The notes beneath the pieces are model-generated. The model had not been told where the DNA came from. It did not search any database and worked only from the letters and a program-made list of their open reading frames with translations. Below are positions 45,260 to 56,407 of a stretch of DNA of 64,000 nucleotides, piece after piece. This DNA comes from Chaetomium olivaceum (taxonomy: Eukaryota; Ascomycota; Sordariomycetes; Sordariales; Chaetomiaceae), in NCBI GenBank assembly GCA_039881045.1, contig JAYWVB010000002.1, positions 992,001 to 1,056,000 of the forward strand. Reading direction: 5' to 3'. Positions within the stretch are counted from its first letter, which is position 1, and each line of letters begins with the position of its first letter. Position numbers and translations under genes: made by a program.

Positions 45260-45962
45260 ATTTACTTCCTTTTGTAGCAATGGAACTCTGTTGAGCTGGG
45301 GACTGGGCGTGCGAAGGAGAGACGGAGAGATGAGGGGGGCCGAACTATAAAGCAGGCTCGCGGTCGAATCCGAGAGGATCCCTGTGTACATGAGCCGAAT
45401 AGACGCCGTTTCGCTGATTTCTTTTGATTTGGCGGCCTTGCCGTGAAACATCTTTGCTCTGTCGTCCTCTCGTTTCTAGCTGGCTCTTTCATAAACCGAA
45501 ACAGACTCTAGGAAATGAACAGTGAAACCCACCATTACCGACTTACTTGCCGATTTGTGGTTGAGTAAAGGTATATGCAGCTTGACGCAATGCGTCATCT
45601 CTTCTCATGACCCCTAACCTCAAAGGCTCGAAATAGAGGGTTCATCTGAAGCCATCCCATATATAAACACTGATCTTGATGTCAGCTAACTTGTGATAAA
45701 GAACGGATAAAGAACGGAAACCAGTCACTCGTCAAACCATATTAGAACGCACCCTCCCCAATCTCACACAACAGCCCTCTTATATCTTGTTGAATACCAC
45801 ATAGTTACACATCAAAAAAAGTAAAATCCAATAAACCTCGTCGACAACAAAATAAACAGCACAACAACGAGCACTGGTCAATCATCCAAAACCACAACTG
45901 TATAAAACACCATAGGTCAATAACTAAAAATATGAAACGGCAAAAAAGAAGGTGTTTATCCT
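45260..45962. other. Intergenic, 3' flanks of ATP5 and the tRNA
   Basis: 700 bp, A+T-rich in its right half. Apart from the Pol III terminator listed separately, nothing is recognised. Confidence 0.5.
45942..45947 (-). terminator. Pol III T-run terminator of tRNA-Gly
   Basis: Six T residues on the minus strand, 15 nt after the tRNA 3' end; a standard RNA polymerase III stop. Confidence 0.75.
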
Positions 45963-46032
45963 GCGTCAGCCGCGAATCGAACGCGGGGCCCATCGATGGC
46001 AACGATGGATTTTACCACTAAACCACTGACGC
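45963..46032 (-). tRNA. tRNA-Gly (anticodon GCC)
   Basis: 70-nt intronless tRNA. Acceptor stem GCGTCAG pairs exactly with CTGACGC. The A box is TGGTTTAGTGGT and the B box is GTTCGATTC. The anticodon arm CATCG-TTGCCAT-CGATG places GCC at 46000-45998. All four arms can be folded by eye, and a T6 terminator follows. Confidence 0.95.
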
Positions 46033-46315
46033 TTGATAAAATCCGTTTCGGAAATGAGCCTTAGCAATAGCGGAGGGGGGGTCGCCCCTCCTTTCCCCCA
46101 ACTCAACCACACCTCCCTCCCAAGGTCACCTAGGTAGGAGGTACGGAATAGTCTCACGAAATCATCCCAAGTTGCAAATATCCAAACGCTTTTATAACCA
46201 GTCTCAAATCTACCTCTATTACATCCGCTGTAATCCAGAACCACACCCTAATCCAATCAATCAGTCAATCAACAACCAGCACCACACCACACCCCACCAC
46301 ACCACAACAGAGCAA

Positions 46316-49300
46316 CTAAGAAGCCTTTGCGATAAACTCATCCCCCTCCAAGTTCTCATACTGATCGGCCCTCTCCAGCTGCACCCTTTCCAACTGCTGG
46401 CTGATATACGAGTGCAGATGGGCATCCGCCTCCTCGCGCGCTTTGACCCTGACCGGGTCCGACAGCAGGGCCGGGTTGACAGACCCGCGCCTGGCGCTGC
46501 GGGCATTCGGGGTTTGGGTTCCACCGTCCTCGTCCTCGGTATAATCGCCGTTGGCGTCGCTGTAGTCGCTGCGGGCGGCGAGCGAGCGGGTGGTGGAGCT
46601 GCGGCGTAGGCGCGGGGCGGCGGGGGAGAGCAGCGCGGTGGGCGTGTGCGTGCCGTTGCCGCGGGCGCCGCGGTGGAGCACATCGTCGAAGTAATGGGAC
46701 ATGCCGGCGCGCGGGGTGCGCGGGGTCTGGGGGAGGCGGCAGTTGACGCTGAGGAAAGGGTAAGTGTTAGTATGACATGGTCATCAAAGGATTTTGGGAG
46801 GAGGGGGGAACTCACCCAGTATCATGGATCATGCGCGCGACGAGTCCAGTCCAGCCACACTGGTGCGTCGCGCCCAGGCCACGACCGCTATCGCCGTCAA
46901 AGAACTCGTAGAACCAGAGGTAGTCCCTCCAGTTCGGGTCAAAGTCGAGGGTGTCGTTGCCGTCGTTGATGCTGCGGCGACCGTCGTTGTCGCGGGCAAA
47001 GAGATGCTGCAGGCGGTGCTGGATCTCCTCTGAAACATGGCCGAGATGCATGTAGTCGCCCGAGCCCACGGGACACTCCACCTGCAAGTTCTGTCCGAAG
47101 TAGAGGTAGAAGCGCTGTAGCGATTCGACCAAAAGGAAGTTGACACACAGCCAAATCGGCCCTCGCCAGTTGCTGTTGCCGCCGAAGAGCCCGCTGTCTG
47201 AGTCGCCAGGGACGTAGCCCACCTTGAAGACCTGCCCGTTGACCTCCATGGAATATGGGTGCTCTTTGTGGTACTTGGACAAGGAGCGGATACCATGAGG
47301 GCTGAAAAACTCGTCCTCGTCCAACATCCGCTCAAGAATCTTGGTAAGCCGCTCCTTGTTCACCAGCGACAGAAGAATCCTGTCACCCTTGCCACGGGTA
47401 CGGATGCTATGCATTGTTCGTTCCGCCACGTCGTTACGGTTGTTCATGAACCACTCGACTCGCTTCTTGAACGTTGGGAGCTTGTTGATCAGCTCCGGCT
47501 CCAGAGTGAGAGTTGCATAGAGCGGGATCAGGCCAACTAGCGACCTGACGGGCATTTGCTGGATCCAGGGGCCACCCCACGAGATGGCATCGTAGTAGAA
47601 ACCATCCTCCTCGTTCCACAGCGACTGCTCCTCCTTCTGGCCCATCCTGAAAGTCATCGCGTCACTGATTAGGATGAAGTGCTCGAAGAACTTGGTAGCA
47701 ATGTCTTCGTAGATCCGCCGGTGCTTGGCGAGCTCAAGCGCGATGTTGAGCATGTTGAGGCAGTAAAAGGCCATCCAGCCAGTGCTGTCAGCCTGTTCCA
47801 GGGTGCCACCGGTCGGCAATGGTTCTGAGCGGTTGAACAAGCCAATGTTGTCCAGTCCGAGGAAACCACCCTCGAACACGTTCTTGCCCTCAACGTCTTT
47901 TCGGTTTACCCACCAGGTAAAGTTGAGTAGCAGCTTTTGGAACACTCTCTCCAGGAAGTCGAGATCCTGCCTTCCGTAGAGCTTGCGCTCGATCTTGAAG
48001 ACACGGAAGGTCGCCCAGGCGTGAACGGGAGGGTTGACGTCGCCAAAGTTCCACTCATATCTGCCAAAGATTAGTCACTGATCGCCCTCAATATTTTCCT
48101 AGTCACTAGCAGGCCACTTACGCAGGAAGCTGGCCGTTGGGATGACAGTACCACTCGCGAGTGAAGAGATCGAGTTGTTTCTTTGCAAACTCTGGGTCCA
48201 TCATGGCCAAAGTAATACAGTGGAAACTGGTATCCCAGGCGGCAAAGAACGGATATTCCCACGAGTCCGGCATCGACAAGATGTCATCGCAATGTAAGTG
48301 TTTCCAGGCAGAGTTCCGAAGCCCCTTTCGACCCGGTGGCGGCGGTGGCTGGCTGGGGTCACCGTTCGCCCACTCCTCCCAGATAAAGAGATAGTGCTGC
48401 TTGCACCACATCATGCCGGCGAAAGCCTGTCTTTGAATATTGCGGAGGTCATCAGCCATGGGCAAGGGGCTGATGTGGTAATAGAAGTCGTCGGCCTCCT
48501 CTCGTTTCCTCTCAATGATCTCATCAAACTCCTCTTCATCGAGGTATGTCTCGGCTCTTTTAGAGAACCGGAAACGAACAACTGCTCCCCGTCAGTAATG
48601 ATCAGTACCACCTCAGGTGAAAACACGTACCTGCGCACTCGCCGGGGTTAACGCCGCCGTCTTCGTTGAAAGCGAACCACGCAGCCGCCTTGGTTCCAAC
48701 CTTATCCGGGTTGATGACACCCTTCTCACGATCAACGATATGACGGTGAAAGCCATCCTTGACGTATTTTGACTCGTTCTCGCCATCGTAGAGGAGTTCG
48801 TAGTTGGTCTCGTTCTCCGTGAAGATTAATTCCGGCTGGACATCCTCTCCGCTAGAGCCGACGCCGGGAGACGGAGACAGAAGAACATAACGGTCTCCTA
48901 AATGGTGGTGTTTTGACTTGATCAAGTTCTCGTCATGGACACCCATCGATGGCCGCTTGTCCGCAGCCTCACGGCCCCAAGACCAAGTGTTGCGGAACCA
49001 CACATGGGGGACAATGTGAAGGGGAGCACGGTCGGGGCCTCGGTTCCAGGCAGTGACGCGGAAAAGGAGCTCATCCGGATTGTCATCTTCCTTCGCGGTC
49101 TCGATGAAGATGTCCCAGTAGCGGTCCTCGTCAAAGACGCCAGTGTCAAGGATTTGATACTCCTTGTCCTCCTTACCACGCTTCGCATTCTCCTTCAGAA
49201 GGTCCTCGTAGGGGAAGGCCTTTTGCGGGTATTTGTATAGGTACTTCATGTATGAGTGCTGTAACGTATAAGCTTTCGGTCATCTCGGTAGGTCATGCGA

Positions 49301-49922
49301 TGTGTCCTTACCGTCTGGAGAAAAGCAAGGTTAGCAGGAGAATAAGGATATGTGGGCGGGCCGCAGTAAACTCACAGGTGTATTATCCAGATGGAAGTGG
49401 GCCTCCTTGATGCTCTCGCCATGGTTCCCTTGGGGGTTGGACAAGCCGAACAACCGTTCCTTGAGGAAGGGGCTGACAGATATTATTAGCTTGACCATAG
49501 CATGTCTGTGTAGGACGATCGGCCTTACTCTTTCTCGTTCCAGAAAGCGAAGGAGATGTTTTGGTAGCCATGGGTATCGCAAACACCAGCAATGCCGTCC
49601 TCACCCCATCTGTATGCGCGCGAGCGTGCGTGGTCGTGTGTGAAATCTAGTCGCCTACGTAAGTTATCGATATTCGGTGGTAGATAGAACCAGGGAGGAC
49701 TTACGACTCCAAGCATCGCCGTCCGCGCTGTAGTCCTCTCGCACTGCATTAACCTTGTCAGTCAACGTACTTCAACTTCACCGGCAACGGAAACTCACCC
49801 GTAGCCCACTGCCTCTCAGCAACGTAGGAACCCCATTTTTTCCAGTATTTGGTACGTTCGCGGTCCTCCTTAAGTCTTCGCTCCTCCTCGGTGAGGTACT
49901 CGTGGTTATCGAAGACGGGCAT
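46316..49922 (-). CDS. GH63-like glucosidase (MGH/YgjK-type barrel), with a 3-nt exon
   Basis: Large glycoside hydrolase of the GH63/mannosylglycerate-hydrolase-like (alpha/alpha)6 group; no signal peptide, so probably cytosolic. Exons: 49922-49799, 49743-49705, 49646-49529, 49472-49376, 49314-49312 (3 nt, ACG), 49258-48631, 48581-48122, 48060-46816, 46748-46316; total 3147 nt, 1048 residues, every phase consistent. Landmarks: HARSRAYRWGEDGIAG, SNPQGNHGESIKE, HLDNTP-T-HSYMKYLYKYPQ (the T comes from the 3-nt exon), VWFRNTWSWG, WEYPFFAAWDTSFH (likely catalytic acid Asp), EGGFLGLDNIGLFNRS, EEDGFYYD, NSNWRGPIWL and THQCGWTGLVARMI. The last about 110 residues are low-complexity with a terminal helix. 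Exact substrate unknown. Confidence 0.88.
49312..49314 (-). other. Candidate 3-nucleotide exon (ACG, Thr)
   Basis: Flanked upstream by TTTTCTCCAG with a GCTAACC branch, and downstream by GTAAGG. The introns on either side would be 61 and 53 nt, typical here. Inclusion supplies the Thr in the family motif TPTHSYMKYLYKYPQ; skipping leaves frame but drops it. Confidence 0.7.
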
Positions 49923-50967
49923 GGTGGGCTCGCGGGATACCAAGTTCTTGGGACGGCAGTGCAACGTCGAATGAAAAAAGGGATTAACGCAGGAACAAGA
50001 GCTCTCTCTCCCCTTCTCTCAGTTTTTCTTTCTCTCTGATCCAACAACCCACAACAACCTAGATCGGGAGCTCAGTAAGCACCACTGTCGAAGGATCTAA
50101 TGGCCGGTTCTCGACAGGACGAAAGGAGGGAGACGGACGGGTTCAGCAAAAAATCGGGTTGAAATAATAATAAACTAGTGTGTTGGTCTCTAGATTGTGA
50201 AACGTCGGCCAGGCCAAACAAATGCCGGCATGGAAGACGTGCGAGGACGGATGGCACGGCGCGGGAGTGGGCAGTGGAGGGGTCGATTTGGTGTGTTGGT
50301 CGGAGCCCAATTGCAGGGCCTGAAGCGGCGTTGACATCCGGGCTGTGACGTCAAGATGCGGCGCCAACGCGAGCCCCGCCGTCGCCTAGAACCAGGGCGC
50401 CGCGCTTGGCGCTTCGCTGCAGGAGATGCTGCCCTGTCGATCGACCCCCAGCCAATGTTGAACAGGGCTCAAACAGGTGTCTTGCAGCGCTCGGAAGCTT
50501 GTTGAGGCCTAGTTAGCTGCGTTAAGTATTGAGGTTACAATTGATGCCTTACTAGTCGATACCCACGGATGCGGCGAACCGGTGAACCCCCACGTAGATA
50601 ACGGATGTTCCATTCCAGGCTTCCAGGAGGAGTACCAACATGGAAGTTGGGGTTGCAAGACTGCGCCGTACGCGATGTGGGCGCAGGACGAGGGACTGCA
50701 GTGTTTGAAACATTGAGGATGGGAGTAGGTAACGACGACATAGGTATGTATGAATAATATATCCGGTACTCCGCTAGAAAATGATTAGATGCAAATCTGT
50801 CTCTCCGTCGAGAGAAAGGATGGGTTGAAAGAACACCATGGCAGAACGACAACCACCCATCTTTAATCGTTCCCTCGGATATCAACCATTGCGCCGAACC
50901 GCTAACCTAGCGCCCAGGACAATCACCCGTGCTCAATGGAGAATATAGGGCCCAACAACCAATACAA
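49923..50967. other. Intergenic, promoter of the GH63-like gene
   Basis: 1.05 kb between the start of the GH63-like gene and the 3' end of the PP2C gene. C/T-rich run (CTCTCTCTCC, TTTCTTTCTCTCTG) at about 50009-50040, just upstream of the start codon in the leader of the minus-strand gene. No gene recognised. Confidence 0.5.
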
Positions 50968-52878
50968 CTACAACTTAGCCTGCACAGGCTTGTTCGCCGC
51001 CGCGGTCGCATCCCGATTCAAGACGACCTCGCCCGTCCGTTCGCCATTTCCGAAGAAGATGACCTGCACGGTCAAATCATCCCTGTAGCGTCTCGAGAAG
51101 GGTGCGGGTAGCGTCAGAAGTGCCGACACCTGCTCCTGGTTCTTACCGCCAAGTGCATTTCGCACCAGGTGGGTAGCCACGTTGGAGTCCTGAACCACAA
51201 ACCCGTCCGCCGAATCACCCCATTGTTGCCTGCGGAAAGGGGTCTTCTGCCCACCGGCGCCCGCGTCATGGGCTACTTCGACAGGCAGCCCGTCCTTGTT
51301 GCCCCGCGAGCCAAAGATGCGCGTCCAGACCGAGTCGAATTGCGAGGTGGGGTTGCCCTTGGTAGTAACTTGTTGGCTCTCGAGCCACTTGCCAACGAGG
51401 CCGACGACCTCCTCGTTTGTGAGCATCTCCCAAAGGCCATCAGTAGCCATTACCACAAAGTCACCCTTCTCCGGCTCGATCTTGGTGGTGGTGACGACTG
51501 GCTCGGCGGTCACATAGGGAGGTGTCTTGAGAAAAGACGAGACGGAACGCGCGAAAAACTGCTGTCTCAGCGTCTCAGAGATCTCGCGGGACCACTTGTA
51601 GCTAGCGTCTCCAAAGGCGCGTGTAGGTTCCAAGCCTCCGAGAACACGACCATTGCGTACGACATGGGGTTCGTCAGGGTGCAACTTCCGCAGTCGGGCC
51701 GCTTCATCGGGGTTGCTGCCGGTCTGGTCGACCGAGAGCGGCGTGGCGGTCCACTTGCCAGACGCTGATCGGCGACCGAGAACAGCCCGCGAATCGCCCG
51801 TGCAAGCAACCCGTAGCAACTTGGATCGGCTATCGTAGAATGAGAGGAGCGCGCAGGAGCCGGACAGGGCGGGTGCCAAAAGTTCGGCGGCGGCACTCTT
51901 ATTGTTGGCTTGTAGGACCTTCTGCACGCTTTTGTTAACGATATCGTCGTCCAGCTTTAGGAAGCCTCTCTTGATAGCGGCGTCGATCGCCTCCGGAGGC
52001 GGTGCCAAGCTAGATGCCCTATATGTGTCGTTAAGTTCCCGGGCCACGACGGTGGTCAGAACCTGGCGTAGCTTCGCCGATGTTGTCCACCCACTGCAAA
52101 AAGGCAATTAGCATTCTCAGTCATCCAAAACAGAACCCATCATAACGTACGAGTGCCCGTCAAAAACACCCCAGAACATCCAGTCGCTGCTCCCATGCGG
52201 CTCGCTGCTGTCCGGCATCTCTACGATCTTCTCGGCGTGGTCATCCTCGATCGGATCATTGCTCGGCAGCTGCACCAAATCGTAGCGCACCACGCCCTGG
52301 CCGCGGTCGACATAGTACGACAGCTCGCTCTTCCGGAGCATCTCGGTCGCTTGGTCGGGGGTCACCATCTCGATGACCCTCTTGCCGTCGTTGCCCGTCG
52401 TCTTGGAGATGGGACCGTCCCCTACGAACGTGCCGGTATGCAGCTCGTCGGCGCCAATAACCAAAACCGAGCGGGTCTGCGTGGCGGCGTCCCCCGTCAC
52501 GGTCGACGTGCTACTCGACGAATACGCCCGCTTCACGAGGCTGTCCGTGCTGTTGTTGCCGCCGTACGAGTAGTAGGCGCCGTAGCCGACTAGCGCCGAG
52601 ACCACCGCTACGGAGGCCCGGCGGAAATACATTGATGAGCGGAGCGGTTCGCTGGCTATCGGTGCATTCTCGGCCGTTCCGGGACGGTTGCCAGTGTTGC
52701 GGCCGCGGGTGGGTGGGGACGTCGAGAGGAATCGGCGGGTCGAGGCAGCCGCGGCGATGCTCCTCCTGTTGGCGTTCGACAGGAGCAGCGGAGAAATGCC
52801 CCGGCGCGTGTTAGAGCGGAGTCCCCGAACGCTGCATTGGAGGCTGGCACGGAAGGCTTGGATGGCGGCGCGACGCAT
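50968..52878 (-). CDS. Mitochondrial PP2C phosphatase (Ptc5-like, PDH phosphatase type)
   Basis: Metal-dependent Ser/Thr phosphatase resembling yeast Ptc5, which dephosphorylates pyruvate dehydrogenase in mitochondria. Exons 52878-52151 and 52093-50968 (57-nt intron), 617 residues. An N terminus rich in Arg and Ser without acidic residues (MRRAAIQAFRASLQCSVRGL) is a presequence, followed by one hydrophobic helix (ASVAVVSALVGYGAYYSYGG). PP2C motifs: WGVFDGHSGW (metal-binding Asp, spanning the intron), ACTGDSRAVL, GGLEPTRAFGD, VMATDGLWEML and the final RDDLTVQVIFF. All metal ligands are present. The usual PP2C insert between 280 and 330 includes an SQFDSVWTRIFG-type loop. Confidence 0.88.
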
Positions 52879-53907
52879 TGCTGAGATGACAGGGGATGCG
52901 TCGAGTCTCCGAATCGAGATGAACTGGCGAGTTTAGGACTCGGGGTTGAAGGTCCGCGTCAGTGCGCCTAGTCATGCTCACACGGTGTTCTATGGGCTTG
53001 GACCCTAACCCTTTTTCTTTTGTCGTGGCATGTCAACACTCACTTCTAGCGTCCTCAACTCGCCCAAGTAGGTACTCCAAAGGAATACGTTAGTGACTCT
53101 ACGTCACACTTTTATTACATATTACAGTGAAGAGGATGACACTAACGTAGATAGGCGCTTGAGTCCAATCTCGGCCACCCCCAACGTTGAGACATACATC
53201 ATGCCAAAGGAGCGAGGAAGAACTTCACGGAACATAAGGCTTGGAAATGAGAGGAGCACCTCTAGCTATGGTAAATTGGTCAACCATAAAACCACGAGAC
53301 CAAATGCAAAGTCCGATAACTAATGACGAGAAATATAGATTTCACCTCGGTCCCATGTTCAACGCTCCGTCCCAGGGAAGCAGGCTCGGGACTTCGGGGA
53401 GCAAACCCATGCGATATGTCTCTCTAATAACCAAAGGATTCTCGAATTGCGACATGCTCGGGAGTCACTGTGACTTCTTATTCCGGTTGCCTTGCCGTAA
53501 GCTTGCCAACGGAGAGTCTTACATCGTCGATCTATACCTACCGCAGGGGCAGCTGCCACGCGTCTAGTGAGGAACCGAATCACAATGCATGAGAGGTTCC
53601 GATTGAATAGAGTGTAAGTGCGATCAAGCCAAGCACAAGACACAAACATCGTGGAACGACTAGAGCGGAGCGAAGCTGTCGATCAACGACTCCGCGTCTG
53701 AGTAAGCTAGGCATATTCGGCTCGAACAACATCAACAGGACACCGGTAGTTGTGTAAAGCGAGGCCCGCCGCTGTGTCATTCAAGATTCACTCAGGGTAT
53801 AAATATCCGGGTCTCCCTCGTCTGTGTTGGAGATCGATCGCAACATATTCAGCGAATATTGCAATATCCTTCTCTACATACTAGTAGCCTCTCTCCAAGC
53901 CGGCATC
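52879..53907. other. Intergenic, promoter of PP2C (-) and of the small peptide gene (+)
   Basis: 1.03 kb without a gene. The right end holds the TATA box listed next. No conserved protein frame. Confidence 0.5.
53798..53805 (+). promoter_or_regulatory. TATA box of the small secreted peptide gene
   Basis: TATAAATA about 105 bp upstream of the start codon at 53908. A transcription start about 30 bp on would give a leader of roughly 75 nt with C/T-rich sequence. Strong TATA boxes are typical of highly or conditionally expressed genes. Confidence 0.6.
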
Positions 53908-54105
53908 ATGCAGTTCTCAGCCACCGTTCTCCTGCTCCTCGGCAATGCCGTTCTTGGCCTCGCTATGCCCGCTCCGGCCGGCAATACTGTTGAGGGTCTG
54001 GAAAAGCGCTGCATTGCCACGGGCGGCGACTGCACCAACCGCTACACCGACTGCTGCTCTACCCTGTGCTCAATCTCTCGTGACGGAACTGGTGTCTGCT
54101 TTTAA
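53908..54105 (+). CDS. Small secreted cysteine-rich peptide, knottin-type cysteine pattern
   Basis: 65-residue single-exon precursor. Residues 1-20 form a signal peptide (MQFSATVLLLLGNAVLGLAM), then a short pro-segment with a Kex2 site KR at 33-34, then a 31-residue mature region starting at Cys35. Cysteines at 35, 42, 49, 50, 54 and 64 give the spacing C-6-C-6-CC-3-C-9-C. This is the six-cysteine inhibitor-cystine-knot framework (C, C, CC, C, C). Knottin folds occur in many secreted peptides with varied roles (inhibitors, defence, venoms), so the function here is unknown; effector, antimicrobial or self-signal are all possible. It has its own TATA box and stands alone between two housekeeping genes. 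Confidence 0.75.
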   Translation: MQFSATVLLLLGNAVLGLAMPAPAGNTVEGLEKRCIATGGDCTNRYTDCCSTLCSISRDGTGVCF

Positions 54106-54809
54106 GCAAGGAATCTAAGCCCTGACCGTCAGTGACCTGGAGATCACAGTTTCTGGGTGCGATAACTAATTTATCTCCCAGATCTGTGTATCCAACGAGG
54201 GGCCGAATTCAGATCATCCCCGTGAAGGAAGCACTGGTGTATTGTGTTATGACGAACCGAAGCTGTAACAAGCCAAAGTTGTAACAAGTGGAAGCTTTTG
54301 GCACTCTCTGGCTGTTGAAGCGGGGTTCTCTTAGTTGTTAGAAATCATCTATATCTGACAGCGATGGTCCGCGTCCTCAATTCCAAATTCGCGTCACACG
54401 CGTTCTTGTACCTGATGTACGAGGTTGAAAATTGTCGTTGAATGGGAGGAACTTGGAAGAGATGCCTTGTGGATGGAGAACCGCGCCAAGATACTGTGTC
54501 CTGATGCAAACATTGCACTGTGTCAACATCCGCACTCACATGCAAGACTCCGGGAAGAAAAACGAACTCAGAATAACACCGAAAACACCGTCAATCTCAA
54601 GAGTTGGAGGGGCGGGCACATTCTTATCAAACAACACTCTATCCAGTACTACTTTGGTATTCGACGCTCATAACATACTTATGCCAGTCAGAATCGATAA
54701 TTAACCCCTACCACTCCACGAACCCCACTCTCAGGTCATCCCGAACAGCAGCGTCCTGACCGACGGCTCATTCCAACCCTGGATGCATTTTTACCAATAG
54801 TATATCTAA
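54106..54809. other. Intergenic, 700 bp
   Basis: 3' flank of the peptide gene and promoter of the KPWE-domain gene. No coding frame or repeat recognised. Confidence 0.5.
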
Positions 54810-55689
54810 ATGGAGATAAACGCAGGCCAAATGCCGGGCGCTTCCCCGGCTCAAAGAGGCGACAATGAGGCAGCCTTCAAACAATTCGACTCCTACCCAT
54901 GGGCAAGGGATCGCGAATTCCTTGTAAGTCGCCATTCAATGGATCCATACCTCGGTCGGCTTGTCTATCAATCATCGCTTGCAACCCCCACTAACAACCG
55001 ACCAGCAAGGCCTCATGGCAACCCTAGGCCCCTCGCTCATTAATAACACAGCTGATGGCTTCAGCCGCCAAAAGGCCTTGAGCACCACCCTTCAAGCTCG
55101 AATCTGGTGGTATAGATCGCGCTTCAACACCGAAATCGACCGCGCCTTGTACGAGTCCTACAGCGCCTCCCACCAGCAAACCTGCCCCGACGGCGTCATT
55201 CTCGCCAAACTCGAAGAGATCCAACAACGCATGAATGGCGTTGCTCCCGGCCCGTCTTCCTCTTCCGGCCAGAATATCCCTGCCTGGCAGCTGAATGCTC
55301 CCAAGGTCGACCTCAGCAAGAAGGCCGACGATGGTGCCGACCACAGCAACATGGGGGATGGTGCACCGTATCCCGAGAACTTCCAGGCCTTGATTGAGGC
55401 TGTGACCACAGGCAAACCGATTCCCGGGATTAAGGAGATTCCGGATACCGTCGTGCGACCGCCGGTACGTTTTACCTTCAGATAAACCCCACACTCACCT
55501 CATCGTAAAGTTCAGTTTTGTTTTATTAAGGAGTCGAAATAGCTAACCCAACGAAACCAGGGAGTCACCCCTTTTGGCAAGATGAAGGCGCCCCGCAAAC
55601 CATGGGAGAAAGACGTCCCGTCGGAGACGGTGGGACAGGGTAGCGTGTTTGGCGACGTGGTGGACAAGGAATTCCCTCCCCTTGCCTAG
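54810..55689 (+). CDS. KPWE-domain protein, candidate PEX39-type peroxin
   Basis: Exons 54810-54923, 55006-55464, 55561-55689; introns 82 and 96 nt; 233 residues. No signal or membrane segment. The middle has ENFQALIEAVTTGKPIPGIKEIP, then after intron 2 GVTPFGKMKAPRKPWEKD and an acidic end VVDKEFPPLA. The pair [GKPIPGI ... KPWE] is the signature of the PEX14-like KPWE domain (formerly DUF5572), shared by yeast Yjr012c and human C6orf226, recently described as PEX39, which helps Pex7 import PTS2 proteins into peroxisomes. That role is from established literature as I recall it; assignment of this protein is inference from the motif. The first half carries a helix (ALSTTLQARIWWYRSRFNTEI) conserved in appearance. 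Confidence 0.65.
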
Positions 55690-56407
55690 TGACAAATGGT
55701 GACGGCTCACTGAGATTTCGGCGCCTGGACGGTCACCACACTGTGTATTCCACGTTTGGCTTCTTGCTGCGCAACTACACCAGTCACAGAGGAGTGATCT
55801 TTCTTGCGTGAAAGCCGGAATATCTTCCATCTCTGGTTCAAGGACGGCATTGGAGGCAAGATTGAGGAAATATGGAAGGAATGGGACGTGAAAAGGGAAG
55901 AAGAGAGGAGAAGGAGGATAAATGCACTTGCTACTGAGAAGGGGGCTGGTTGTCTCTAAGACTTTTGTTTCCTCGCCAAGAGGGACGAAACAACATCCTC
56001 CTGCCACAATGACATGGAGGGGAATAATATATCAAAAACATGAAGATTTAGCTAGCAGAGTTGTGCAGTAGCCGACGGCCTGGTCAGCGGAGTAGGCCTC
56101 ATAATAAAAATAATACCATCATCTCAGGCAGCCACTGTACCGGTCTTGCACTGCATACATGGGATGAACAGCGTAACTCAACGTCTCATTCCCTTCCTCC
56201 CTCTCACCTCCCCTTTATGACTCGAGCTATGTACATCCAACCAATCCCACAGAAAACCGCAACAGGGAAACAATCGACAAAGGGAACGAGAGGGCATCGA
56301 CACTCAAAACAGAGAGAGAATAGAACTTATAGACAGGTAGTTTCTATTGCCCTTCTTACAACAAACAACCACCCTTTCCCTCCCCATCCCACTTCTCAAC
56401 CTTTTCT
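55690..56407. other. Intergenic between convergent genes
   Basis: About 720 bp between the 3' ends of the KPWE gene (+) and the complex I gene (-). No feature recognised. Confidence 0.5.

Noticed and set aside
41864..46137. TACCTAGGTA/CCTAGG palindromes in several intergenic gaps as a possible recurrent site
   Set aside because: I counted roughly nine CCTAGG in 64 kb, below the about 16 expected by chance, so it is not enriched.
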